This document shows, in pieces, positions 34,094 to 42,732 of a stretch of 64,000 bases of DNA; within the stretch, counting starts at the first letter, position 1, and the number at the start of each line of letters is the position of its first letter. Location of the stretch: positions 62,001 to 126,000 of the forward strand of contig NZ_QNRQ01000013.1 in the NCBI RefSeq assembly GCF_003315175.1, written 5' to 3'. The notes below the pieces were generated by a model. It did no database searches. It saw only the letters and a program-made list of their open reading frames with translations, and had not been told where the DNA came from. The position numbers and the translations under genes are program-made. The DNA is from Eoetvoesiella caeni (GTDB lineage: Bacteria > Pseudomonadota > Gammaproteobacteria > Burkholderiales > Burkholderiaceae_B).

Positions 34094-34950
34094 TTGAAAC
34101 TCTAGTTCAAGGACTGTTGCTGGGAGGGCTGTACTGCCTTTTCGCCCTAGGCTTGTCGCTGATGTTTGGCGTGATGCGCCTGACCAATATTGCCCAGGGA
34201 GACCTGATTGTTCTAGGCGGCTTTACGGCGATTGTGGTGGCGCCGATGTTGGGCATGAGCATTTTGGCAACCGGCGCGGTATTGATTCCGCTGGCGTTTG
34301 TTGTTGGTTATCTGGTGCAGAGGGGGATTTTAAGCCGGGCGTTGGACAAAGATCCGCTGCCTTCTCTGGTTGTGACATTCGGCCTGGCGATTGTCATTCA
34401 GAATGGGCTTCTAGAGGCGTTTTCTGCCGATCCGCGTTCTTTGGCTTCGGGCGGGTTGAATATTCAAAGCATTCATTTTGGAGAGCAGTTTGCGGTAGGT
34501 ACGCTGCCGCTGATAATCTTCGCCGCCGCGGCGCTTTGTACCTTCGGAATGCAGATGCTGTTTGATAAAACATCTCTGGGCCGGGCATTTCGTGCTGTTT
34601 CCGACGATAAAGAGGTCGCAGAGCTTATGGGGTTGAATGCAAGGACAATTTTCGCAATTGCCACAGGCCTGGCATTTTCCCTGATTGCTTTGGCCGGGTT
34701 CTTTCAAAGCTTGCGTACTACGGTATCGCCTGCCGACGGCCCGCAGTTGCTGTTGTTTGCCTTTGAGTCCGTCATCATTGGCGGAATGGGCTCGTTCTGG
34801 GGCACATTCGTTGGCGCTATGGTGCTTGGCCTGACGCAGCAAATCGGCTTCAAGGTGGATCCGGCTTGGGGGATATGGCTAGGGCATTTGGTGTTTCTCG
34901 TCGTTCTGTTTGTACGGCCAAATGGCCTTTTTCCGAAGACTAAAGGCTGA
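34090..34950 (+). CDS. livH: Liv-type ABC transporter permease LivH
   Basis: 286-residue membrane protein with about eight hydrophobic segments and the LivH signature GLSLMFGVMRLTNIAQGDLIVLGGF near residue 20. It overlaps livF by four bases and ends just before livM. The gene order binding protein-G-F-H-M differs from the common J-H-M-G-F order. Confidence 0.9.
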   Translation: MIETLVQGLLLGGLYCLFALGLSLMFGVMRLTNIAQGDLIVLGGFTAIVVAPMLGMSILATGAVLIPLAFVVGYLVQRGILSRALDKDPLPSLVVTFGLAIVIQNGLLEAFSADPRSLASGGLNIQSIHFGEQFAVGTLPLIIFAAAALCTFGMQMLFDKTSLGRAFRAVSDDKEVAELMGLNARTIFAIATGLAFSLIALAGFFQSLRTTVSPADGPQLLLFAFESVIIGGMGSFWGTFVGAMVLGLTQQIGFKVDPAWGIWLGHLVFLVVLFVRPNGLFPKTKG

Positions 34951-34954
34951 AGCA

Positions 34955-35938
34955 ATGAGTATTCATGTGATCCGCGGTACCAAGGGCAGCCAGGCCAGCC
35001 TTGGTGTTGGCGCACTCTTGTGCTTGATTGCCGCCAGCCTGCCATTTTGGGGTGAGTCCTCCTGGATGCGCGAATTCGTTGAGATCGCTTGTTATTTCAT
35101 CTTCGCAATGATGTGGAACTTGTTGGCGGGCTATGGCGGTATGGTTTCGGTAGGACAGCAGGCGTTTTTTGGGCTGGGTGGTTATGCCATGTTAAGCATG
35201 AGCACCTTTCTGGGCATTAATCCCTTCGTGACCATTCCGTTGGCCGCTATTGCAACGGCATTGATTGCCTTGCCGGTTTCGCAGTTGGCATTTCGCCTGC
35301 ATGGCGGTTATTTCGCGATAGGAACCTGGGTTATTTCCGAAGTTATTCGTTTGACCATTGCGAATGTTCCTGCCGTGGGCGGAGGCTCTGGAACCAGCCT
35401 GACCGCTATGCGCGGAATGGACCGATGGGTGCGTGAAAGCACGACGTATTGGGTGGCTTTAGCATGTGTAGTGGCTTCCATCGCAATTATCTACTTGTTC
35501 CTGCGCAGCAAGGAGGGTTTGGCATTGTTGGCTATTCGGGATAATGAAGCAGCGGCCGAAAGCCAGGGAATAGCTGTAGGCCGCATGAAGTTGGCGGTGT
35601 ATTTGGTGGCCGCCTTTGGCTGTGGGTTGGCGGGTGCACTTTACTTTGTGAGTAATCTGCGCATAAGCCCCGACGCGGCTTTCGATGTGAACTGGACGGC
35701 TTTTGCTATTTTTATTGTCATGATCGGCGGTATAGGCCGGATCGAAGGGCCTATTATTGGATCTTTGGTGTTCTGGGCCCTGAACAAGTTCTTCAGCGAT
35801 TATGGCACTTGGTATCTTATGGGCCTTGGAATTATCGCCATTGTCATGACCCTGTTCTTTCGGCAGGGTGTGTGGGGCTATTTGCACCGCAAGCTGGGCT
35901 TCGAAATACTTCCTGTCCAGCGCAGGCTCGGCGACTAG
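34955..35938 (+). CDS. livM: Liv-type ABC transporter permease LivM
   Basis: The start at 34955 (MSIHVIRG) lies four bases after the livH stop; an earlier frame start at 34910 overlaps livH. The 327-residue protein has about nine hydrophobic segments and the LivM phrases GMVSVGQQAFFGLGGY and LLAIRDNEAAAESQGI (cytoplasmic EAA-like loop). It ends 23 bp before the convergent regulator gene. Confidence 0.9.
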   Translation: MSIHVIRGTKGSQASLGVGALLCLIAASLPFWGESSWMREFVEIACYFIFAMMWNLLAGYGGMVSVGQQAFFGLGGYAMLSMSTFLGINPFVTIPLAAIATALIALPVSQLAFRLHGGYFAIGTWVISEVIRLTIANVPAVGGGSGTSLTAMRGMDRWVRESTTYWVALACVVASIAIIYLFLRSKEGLALLAIRDNEAAAESQGIAVGRMKLAVYLVAAFGCGLAGALYFVSNLRISPDAAFDVNWTAFAIFIVMIGGIGRIEGPIIGSLVFWALNKFFSDYGTWYLMGLGIIAIVMTLFFRQGVWGYLHRKLGFEILPVQRRLGD

Positions 35939-35961
35939 CGGAGAGCATCGAGACAGACTGA

Positions 35962-37662
35962 TTACTCGTCATGTTTGTGGTGCCGTTGGGTAAGCCGGTA
36001 GCTTAATTGCGCACGTGTCAGCCCTATATTGCGCGCCGCCGCGGCTAGGCTGCCATCGGCTTGTTCGACGGCTTGACGCAAGAGTGCAATTTCCAGATCG
36101 TCGAACGACAAGCCGTTGCGTTGCATGCTTTCCAGTACGGAGGCTGCCAAGGTAGGGTCGGTATGCCTCTTGGTTTGCAACTGGCCGTTTGCGTTCACTT
36201 GGGTTGATTGGCCCGGTTCTGTCTCAAGATGTGGAAACAAGACCGACGCATCGATCTGCTGGCCGTGCGGAGTAAGTATCAATCCTCGTTCGATAAGGTT
36301 TTCGAGTTCCCGGACATTGCCGGGCCAGTGATGGCTGCGTAGCGCCGCTATTGCCCGGTCGCTTAGTCCGGCTACTTGCTTGCCGTGCAAGCCGATGAAG
36401 CGTTGCAGCAGGTGATGTGCCAGCGGCTCGATATCGTCGACGCGCTCGCGCAATGCGGGAATGCGGATAGGGTACACATTGAGCCGATATAGAAGATCGG
36501 CTCGAAAGCGTCCTTGCTCTATGGCCTGCTCCAGGTTTACGTTGGTGGCCGCAATGATGCGTACGTCCACCTTCCTGGCTTCGTGGCCGCCCAGACGTTC
36601 GATTTCTCCTGTTTGCAGAACCCGCAAGAGCTTGGCCTGCGCGGGCATTGGCAGCTCTCCGAGTTCGTCAAGCATCAAGGTGCCGCCGTGGGCGCGCTCG
36701 AAGCGTCCAATACGTGTAGCGGTGGCGCCGGTGTAGGCACCTTTTTCAGCGCCGAAAAGTTCGCTTTCGATCAGTTCGGAGGGCAGGGCTGCGCAATTGA
36801 CGGCGACGAAGGGCTTGCCGGCGCGCGGGCTCATGGAGTGGAGGGCGCGGGCAAACCGCTCTTTGCCCACACCTGTTTCGCCGGTTAGAAGAACGCTTAC
36901 CTGGGTGGGGGCGGCCTTTTGCAGAAGGCTGATGGTTTCCTTGAAGGATTTACTGTGACCTATCAACGGCCCTTCATCGTCTTCGGGTTGGCTTTCACTG
37001 CGCAGAGCCTGCACTTGTGAGTGCAGCTGTTCCAGACGTACCAGCATGGGGTCTTCGCTGTAGTCATGCGCCATGGCATCGCCGTCGGGCCATTGTTCGC
37101 GAAAGCGGCCTTCGATTTCACAGTGTGGTGCGCCGCATGCTACGCATTGGACTTCGCGGTAGAGCGTAGGCCTTTGGAAGAAAGCACTGGTGTAACCCGA
37201 AGCGTAGCCCAGCAACATCCAGCATACGGGTTCGCCGGTTGTTCCGGAATTTTCTCGTGCATGTGCTTGAGCTTCCCAACTGTCGTCCCAGCGAATGCGT
37301 GTATTCAGGGTGCCGGCGGCTTCATCGACTTCGAAGGTAAGCGGCGTAACCCGTACCGCTCCTTCCAGCATATGAAGTTGCGGGCCTACCGCGAAGGCGT
37401 CGAACAAGGAGGCGTCGGGACGCACTTGGCGCGCGAGGGGGCCGTCGCGCATGCCGGCGGCGTATCCAGCGCGCATCAGCAACCTGCGTGAGTGTTCCAC
37501 ACCTACCGACGAGATCAGCTCGCGACGTATGGCTTGCAGCGAGGCCAGATGCAGCAGCAGCATGCGTTGCTCGCCCAGCCAGATCAGGCCGTCGTCGGTG
37601 GAAAAATGCAGTAGTCGACGCAAATCAGCGTCTGACGGTATGGGGGGAACGGTTGCAGGCAT
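35962..37662 (-). CDS. dmpR: Sigma-54-dependent phenol-responsive activator (DmpR/XylR/PhlR-like)
   Basis: About 566 residues from ATG 37662, which matches the family N-terminus; ATG 37710 is the alternative and neither has a clear ribosome site. Domains in order: an XylR_N sensor (about 15-130, starting near LIWLGEQRMLLL), a V4R/4-vinyl-reductase part with CVACGAPHCE, an AAA+ domain with Walker A GETGVGKE, the sigma-54 contact loop GAYTGA (normally GAFTGA) and LDELGELP, and a Fis-type helix-turn-helix at the end. These activators bind phenols directly. The gene is divergent from dmpKLMNOP, which has a -24/-12 promoter. Confidence 0.9.
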   Translation of the reverse strand: MPATVPPIPSDADLRRLLHFSTDDGLIWLGEQRMLLLHLASLQAIRRELISSVGVEHSRRLLMRAGYAAGMRDGPLARQVRPDASLFDAFAVGPQLHMLEGAVRVTPLTFEVDEAAGTLNTRIRWDDSWEAQAHARENSGTTGEPVCWMLLGYASGYTSAFFQRPTLYREVQCVACGAPHCEIEGRFREQWPDGDAMAHDYSEDPMLVRLEQLHSQVQALRSESQPEDDEGPLIGHSKSFKETISLLQKAAPTQVSVLLTGETGVGKERFARALHSMSPRAGKPFVAVNCAALPSELIESELFGAEKGAYTGATATRIGRFERAHGGTLMLDELGELPMPAQAKLLRVLQTGEIERLGGHEARKVDVRIIAATNVNLEQAIEQGRFRADLLYRLNVYPIRIPALRERVDDIEPLAHHLLQRFIGLHGKQVAGLSDRAIAALRSHHWPGNVRELENLIERGLILTPHGQQIDASVLFPHLETEPGQSTQVNANGQLQTKRHTDPTLAASVLESMQRNGLSFDDLEIALLRQAVEQADGSLAAAARNIGLTRAQLSYRLTQRHHKHDE

Positions 37663-37758
37663 TTCAATATTATCGAGGGTTTTACAAGAATAAAAACCAG
37701 ATTTTGGCACTAGATAAAGCGGGACAGTTGCTTATATGAGCAATAGGTTAAAAGCGGC

Positions 37759-37774
37759 TTGATCATTTCAGCAA
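37759..37774. promoter_or_regulatory. Candidate upstream activating site for the DmpR-like regulator
   Basis: TTGATCATTTCAGCAA resembles the DmpR/XylR palindrome with TTGATCA arms but is imperfect. It lies about 160 bp upstream of the -24 element, a normal distance for enhancer-like activation. Confidence 0.45.
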
Positions 37775-37915
37775 GGCCCTTAAAAAAACACAAAAGATGA
37801 CGGAGTGCCGTGATGACTTTTGTTGGGTATTAACCCGTAGTCTAGATGTGAAAGTCCAAATTTAATCTCAGGTAAACCCTAGGTTTGTCGCTATTTTTAA
37901 GCTGTATGCAAAAGC

Positions 37916-37931
37916 TGGCATGGTGTTTGCA
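37916..37931 (+). promoter_or_regulatory. Sigma-54 (-24/-12) promoter of the phenol hydroxylase operon
   Basis: TGGCAT-N5-TTGCA with GG (37917-37918) and GC (37929-37930) exactly 10 bp apart. This is the RpoN spacing, so transcription should begin near 37942. The dmpK start codon is at 37979. Confidence 0.8.
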
Positions 37932-37978
37932 TATATGTGGGTAGGAAGACACTAAAGCCAAGAATAGGAGTTCGCCTC

Positions 37979-38191
37979 ATGTCCCCTCTGAAACCAATTT
38001 TTGAGCCTCAGCCGGCATCTGCGGCAGTCATGGCGCGGCGCCAGGTGCGAGTGTTGTCCAAGCGCGATAACGGCTTTATTGAATTTGAATTTTCGATTGG
38101 CTGGCCGGAGCTGGCGGTGGAGCTCATGATGACTGAAGAGGACTTCCTGGATTTTTGTAAAGCGCAGTCGATTCAACCTTCCGAGTACTAG
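37979..38191 (+). CDS. dmpK: Phenol hydroxylase assembly subunit DmpK
   Basis: The start at 37979 follows AGGAG. The 70-residue protein matches the DmpK/PoxR/P0 family (RQVRVLSKRDNGFIEFEF, then ELMMTEEDFLDFC), which helps insert iron into the oxygenase. It heads the operon dmpKLMNOP, directly downstream of the sigma-54 promoter. Confidence 0.9.
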   Translation: MSPLKPIFEPQPASAAVMARRQVRVLSKRDNGFIEFEFSIGWPELAVELMMTEEDFLDFCKAQSIQPSEY

Positions 38192-38258
38192 TCGGCAGCG
38201 CTCGCAGCGCAGCGCCGTCCGCAATAAATAGATAAGCCCATGATCAGGAGACAGGTCC

Positions 38259-39254
38259 ATGAATATTGATTTACAGGCACGCCAAATTCAGCCGCAACGC
38301 CAAACCTTCACGCGCGTTGCCGCATATACGGGCGACAGCAAGCCCGCTTCGCGTTATCAGGAAGCGACGCTGGGCGTTCAGTCCACTCACCATTTTCACT
38401 ACCGTCCGACCTGGGAACCCGAGTTTGAACTGTTCGACACAGGCCGAACGGTCATCGCGATGACCGATTGGAACCTGTTGCGCGACCCACGTCAGTTTTA
38501 TTACGCGACCTGGACCATGACCCGTGCGCGCCAGCAAGAGGCGATGGAAGCCAATTACCAGTTTGTCGAGTCGCGCGGGCTGATCGACAGGATGCCGGAT
38601 ACGTTGCGTGCCAAAGCTTGCGACGTGCTGATGCCTTTGCGCCATGTGGCCTGGGCAGGAAACATGAACAACTGTCAGATCACCTCGCGTGGTTACGGCA
38701 CGCCGTTGACGGCTCCGGCGCTTATGCATGCGCTGGATCATCTGGCGGCGGCGCAATTCTTGACGCGCCTGGGATTGATTCTTGGAGAGCCCGATGTGCT
38801 TGAGGCCGGCAAGAGCGATTGGATGGAGAAAGCGCAGTGGCAACCGCTGCGCAGTTACGTTGAGGGTTTGCTGGTCAAGCAAGACCCTATGGAGCTATTC
38901 ATTGCGCAAGGCTTGGTATTGGATGGCCTGCTTTATCCACTGATCTTCACGCACTTTGTGGATGACTGGCTGACGGTGCAAGGAGGCACGGCAGTGGCCA
39001 TGCTTACTACCTTCATGCCAGAGTGGCATGCCGAATCGGCAAGTTGGATTGATGCCGTCCTGAAGGTATGCGCAGCCGAAAGCGAAAGCAATCGGGAGCA
39101 GCTGGGCGCTTGGTATGTGTCGCACTTGACGTCGGTATGGGAAGCCTTGGCGCCAGTGGCCGCGTATGCGTTGGGCGAGCAAGGCGAGTCCATACTGGCC
39201 GAGCTGCGCGAGAACCTTGATGTCCGTGCTCAAAAGCTGGGCCTGCCCCTTTGA
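38259..39254 (+). CDS. dmpL: Phenol hydroxylase P1 (beta) subunit
   Basis: 331 residues with a strong leader (CAGGAGACAGG). Sequence runs such as HFHYRPTWEPEFELFD and QFYYATWTMTRARQQEAME mark the beta chain of the soluble multicomponent phenol/toluene monooxygenases. It lacks a complete di-iron site and is structural, pairing with DmpN and DmpO in the hydroxylase. Confidence 0.92.
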   Translation: MNIDLQARQIQPQRQTFTRVAAYTGDSKPASRYQEATLGVQSTHHFHYRPTWEPEFELFDTGRTVIAMTDWNLLRDPRQFYYATWTMTRARQQEAMEANYQFVESRGLIDRMPDTLRAKACDVLMPLRHVAWAGNMNNCQITSRGYGTPLTAPALMHALDHLAAAQFLTRLGLILGEPDVLEAGKSDWMEKAQWQPLRSYVEGLLVKQDPMELFIAQGLVLDGLLYPLIFTHFVDDWLTVQGGTAVAMLTTFMPEWHAESASWIDAVLKVCAAESESNREQLGAWYVSHLTSVWEALAPVAAYALGEQGESILAELRENLDVRAQKLGLPL

Positions 39255-39308
39255 TTCACAAAAAAACTCCGTCGCTCACGACGAAAAGCCATATTAGGAG
39301 ACAAGCTG

Positions 39309-39590
39309 ATGAACACCCCTGTATCCAAGGTCTTTATAGCCTTCCAGGACAACGAAGAGTCGCGTGCTGTCGTGGATGCAATTTTGGCCGATAACCTGCA
39401 AGCCGAGGCTGTTTATTCGCCAGGGCTTGTAAAGATCGACTCCCCTCATCGCCTTGTGATCCGTCGAGCAAGCATTGAAGAGCTAACTGGACGGCCCTAC
39501 GACTTGCAGCAAATTCAGATCAACCTCGTAACGCTATCAGGCAACGTTGATGAAAGCGATGATGAGTTTTCATTGACTTGGCACGCCTAG
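39309..39590 (+). CDS. dmpM: Phenol hydroxylase P2 effector (MmoB/DmpM family)
   Basis: 93 residues of the MmoB/DmpM fold (KVFIAFQDNEESRAVVDAI at the N-terminus). This cofactor-less protein binds the hydroxylase and tunes its catalysis. It has a GGAG leader and lies between the beta and alpha subunit genes as in other dmp operons. Confidence 0.92.
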   Translation: MNTPVSKVFIAFQDNEESRAVVDAILADNLQAEAVYSPGLVKIDSPHRLVIRRASIEELTGRPYDLQQIQINLVTLSGNVDESDDEFSLTWHA

Positions 39591-39646
39591 GGTTTGCCCA
39601 AGATTTTTGCCTGGATTTTGATTCATAGAAGCATAAAGGAGACAGC

Positions 39647-41224
39647 ATGGACGCTACCGTTCGCAAGAAAAAACTCGGTCTGAAAGATCGCTACCGCGTC
39701 ATGACGCGTGATTTGGCTTGGGACACCACCTACCAGCCAATGGACAAGGTGTTTCCCTACGATACTTACGAAGGTATCAAGATTCACGATTGGGACAAAT
39801 GGGAAGACCCGTTTCGCTTGACCATGGATGCTTACTGGAAGTATCAAGGAGAAAAGGAAAAGAAGCTTTACGCCGTGATCGAAGCTTTTGCCCAGAACAA
39901 CGGCCAGCTAGGCGTAAGCGATGCACGCTACATCAACGCGCTCAAGCTGTTCATCCAAGGGGTGGTGCCGCTGGAGTACTACGCGCATCGCGGTTTCGCC
40001 CATGCAGGGCGCCATTTTACAGGCGCCGGAGCGCGGGTTGCGGCGCAGTTGCAAGCCATCGACGAGTTGCGGCATTTCCAGACCGAAACTCATGCTTTGT
40101 CCAACTACAACAAGTACTTCAATGGCCTGCATAGCTCCAGCCATTGGTTCGATCGTCTTTGGTATTTGTCGGTGCCCAAGTCGTTCTTCGAGGATGGCCT
40201 GACTGCGGGACCCTTCGAGTTCCTTGCCGCAGTGAGCTTTTCGTTTGAGTACGTGCTGACCAACCTGCTTTTCGTGCCCTTCATGTCGGGCGCGGCGCAC
40301 AACGGCGATATGTCCACCGTAACTTTTGGCTTTTCGGCTCAAAGCGACGAGTCGCGCCACATGACATTGGGTATCGAATGCATCAAGTTCATGCTGGAGC
40401 AGGACCCAGCCAACGTGCCTATCGTTCAGGGCTGGATAGATAAATGGTTCTGGCGGGGGTTCCGCGTGCTGACTCTGGTGGCCATGATGCAGGATTACAT
40501 GCTGCCCAAGCGCGTGATGAGCTGGCGGGAAGCTTGGGAAATGTATGCGGAAGAGAATGGCGGGGCGCTGTTTCGGGATCTGGCCCGTTACGGCATTCGT
40601 GAGCCGCAAGGTTGGAAACAAGCTTGCGAGGCCAAGGACCATATCAGCCATCAAGCCTGGAATATTTTCTATAACTACACCCAAGCTGCGGCTTTCCATA
40701 CGTGGGTTCCCGAAGAAAGCGAAATGCAATGGCTTTCAGAAAAGTACCCGGATAGTTTCGACAAGCACTACCGCCCGCGCCTGGAGTATTTGCGTCAAGA
40801 GCAGCAGGCAGGCCGGCGCTTCTATAACAATGCCTTGCCCATGCTTTGCACCGTTTGCCAGATTCCTATGGCCTTTACCGAGCCTGGAGACCCAACCAAG
40901 ATTTGTTATCGCGAGTCCGACTACAAAGGCGACAAATATCATTTTTGCAGTGATGGCTGCAAGCATATTTTCGATCACGAGCCTGAAAAATACATGCAGT
41001 CCTGGCTGCCTGTACATCAGATCTACCAGGGCCATTGCTTCAGCCCGGACGTCGATCCGACTGCGCCCGATTTCGACCCGCTGGGCGCAGTGCTTGACTG
41101 GTATCGGCTTGAAAAGGGACGTGACAATATGGAGTTCGAAGGGTCGGAGGACCAGAAGAATTTCGCCACCTGGCGCGGCGACCCATTGCCCGGCTCGGCA
41201 GCCCCTGAAGGAGAATCCCTATGA
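39647..41224 (+). CDS. dmpN: Phenol hydroxylase P3 (alpha) catalytic subunit
   Basis: 525 residues after AAAGGAGACAG. The di-iron ligands are all present: Glu110 (PLEYYAH), Glu140 with His143 (DELRH), Glu201 (FEYVLTN) and Glu235 with His238 (DESRH). A C-terminal cysteine cluster (CTVCQIPM, then HFCSDGCKHIF) looks like a YHS/TRASH zinc site. The enzyme inserts one oxygen from O2 into phenol to give catechol. The stop overlaps the dmpO start by four bases. Confidence 0.94.
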   Translation: MDATVRKKKLGLKDRYRVMTRDLAWDTTYQPMDKVFPYDTYEGIKIHDWDKWEDPFRLTMDAYWKYQGEKEKKLYAVIEAFAQNNGQLGVSDARYINALKLFIQGVVPLEYYAHRGFAHAGRHFTGAGARVAAQLQAIDELRHFQTETHALSNYNKYFNGLHSSSHWFDRLWYLSVPKSFFEDGLTAGPFEFLAAVSFSFEYVLTNLLFVPFMSGAAHNGDMSTVTFGFSAQSDESRHMTLGIECIKFMLEQDPANVPIVQGWIDKWFWRGFRVLTLVAMMQDYMLPKRVMSWREAWEMYAEENGGALFRDLARYGIREPQGWKQACEAKDHISHQAWNIFYNYTQAAAFHTWVPEESEMQWLSEKYPDSFDKHYRPRLEYLRQEQQAGRRFYNNALPMLCTVCQIPMAFTEPGDPTKICYRESDYKGDKYHFCSDGCKHIFDHEPEKYMQSWLPVHQIYQGHCFSPDVDPTAPDFDPLGAVLDWYRLEKGRDNMEFEGSEDQKNFATWRGDPLPGSAAPEGESL

Positions 41225-41577
41225 GTGTGAAAGCCCTCAAGCCCTATGAGTTTCCGGCTCGCGATGCGCGAGCCAACTTCCCCCATCCGTTGCTTTTCCT
41301 GGGCTGGGAAGATCATTTGCTGTTTTGTTCGCCTGTGGCCATGCCTATGCCGTCCGACATGCTGTTCGGCGACTTGGTCGAGAAGGTCCTGCCGGGTGTT
41401 TATGGAATGCATCCCGATTTCTCCAAAATCGACTGGGACCATGTTCAATGGTTCAAGTCGGGGCAACAGTGGATGCCCGATCCGGCTAAATCGCTGGAAG
41501 CCAACGGTTTGGGGCACAAGGCGGTGATTCGTTTTCGCACCTCGGGCCTGACAGGCATCGGTGGCTCGTGCAGCTGA
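41221..41577 (+). CDS. dmpO: Phenol hydroxylase P4 (gamma) subunit
   Basis: 118 residues matching the gamma subunit family: ARANFPHPLLFLGWEDHLLF near the N-terminus and GIGGSCS at the end. It completes the (alpha-beta-gamma)2 hydroxylase. It overlaps dmpN by four bases. Confidence 0.9.
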   Translation: MSVKALKPYEFPARDARANFPHPLLFLGWEDHLLFCSPVAMPMPSDMLFGDLVEKVLPGVYGMHPDFSKIDWDHVQWFKSGQQWMPDPAKSLEANGLGHKAVIRFRTSGLTGIGGSCS

Positions 41578-41667
41578 ACTGACATCAAGATCTACGTTTC
41601 ATCCACCGTGCGCGGCAAAGAAGTCCGCTGCGAACGGTGGGGTGGTTGAACCCTAAGAGTAAACATC

Positions 41668-42732
41668 ATGACTTACCAACTGACACTTGAACCATTGGGC
41701 GCGACAATTGACGTGGAAGAAGGCCAGACCGTGCTTGACGCGGCGCTGCGACAGGGTATTTATATTCCCCATGCCTGTGGCCACGGCTTATGCGGTACTT
41801 GCAAGGTTCAGGTACTGGAAGGCGAAGTCGATAATGGGCAGGCGAATACCTTTGCGCTAATGGATATGGAGCGCGAAGACGGCATGACGCTGGCTTGTTG
41901 CGCCACCTTGATGTCGGATGTTTCCATCGAGGCGGATATTGACGACGAGCCCGACGCAGAAGTTATCCCAGTGCGTGATTTCAAAGGTATTTGCACGCGT
42001 ATTGAACAGCTTACGCCCACTATCAAAGCGCTGCATTTCAAGCTCGATGCACCGATACATTATCAGGCTGGTCAGTACGTGCAGGTGCATATTCCGGGGT
42101 TGGGCGAAAGCCGTGCATTTTCGATTGCCAATCCACCGGGGCTTCAAGGCGATGCCAGCGAGATCGAGCTTAATGTCCGTTTGGTGCCGGGGGGCGCCGC
42201 AACCACATGGTTGCACGAGCAGTTGAGCGTGGGTGTGGAGATCACCATAGCCGGGCCTTATGGCCGATTCTTTGTGCGCCGTTCCGCGGCTAAACCCATG
42301 GTGTTCATTGCCGGCGGGTCGGGCTTGTCCAGCCCGCGCTCCATGATTCTTGAGTTGCTGGCCTCAGAGTGCCGCGACCCCATTACCCTGATCTACGGTC
42401 AGCGCAGCAAGGCTGAGTTGTACTACGATCAGGAGTTTCGCGAACTGGCGGAAAAACACCCGCATTTCACTTATATCCCGGTCATTTCGGACTCAGAGGC
42501 GGAGGATGGTTGGGCTGGCGCGCGCGGCTATGCCCACGAAGCGGCCAAAGCGCATTTCGACGGCTGTTTTGCAGGAAACAAAGCGTATCTGTGCGGCCCG
42601 CCCGCCATGATCGAGGCCTGCATCAGTACCCTGATGCAGGGCCGCCTGTTTGAAAATGACATCTATACAGAAAAATTCCTTTCGGCGGCCGATGCCAGCC
42701 AGACGCGCAGTCCGTTGTTCAAGCGTGTCTAA
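41668..42732 (+). CDS. dmpP: Phenol hydroxylase P5 reductase
   Basis: 354 residues: an N-terminal plant-type [2Fe-2S] domain (Cys37, Cys42, Cys45 in CGHGLCGTC, Cys77/78), an FAD domain with RAFSIANPP, and an NAD domain with GGSGLSSPRSM and CGPPAMIEAC. It passes electrons from NADH to the di-iron hydroxylase. Its 3' end overlaps the convergent dehydrogenase gene by 14 bp, marking the end of the phenol island. Confidence 0.93.
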   Translation: MTYQLTLEPLGATIDVEEGQTVLDAALRQGIYIPHACGHGLCGTCKVQVLEGEVDNGQANTFALMDMEREDGMTLACCATLMSDVSIEADIDDEPDAEVIPVRDFKGICTRIEQLTPTIKALHFKLDAPIHYQAGQYVQVHIPGLGESRAFSIANPPGLQGDASEIELNVRLVPGGAATTWLHEQLSVGVEITIAGPYGRFFVRRSAAKPMVFIAGGSGLSSPRSMILELLASECRDPITLIYGQRSKAELYYDQEFRELAEKHPHFTYIPVISDSEAEDGWAGARGYAHEAAKAHFDGCFAGNKAYLCGPPAMIEACISTLMQGRLFENDIYTEKFLSAADASQTRSPLFKRV

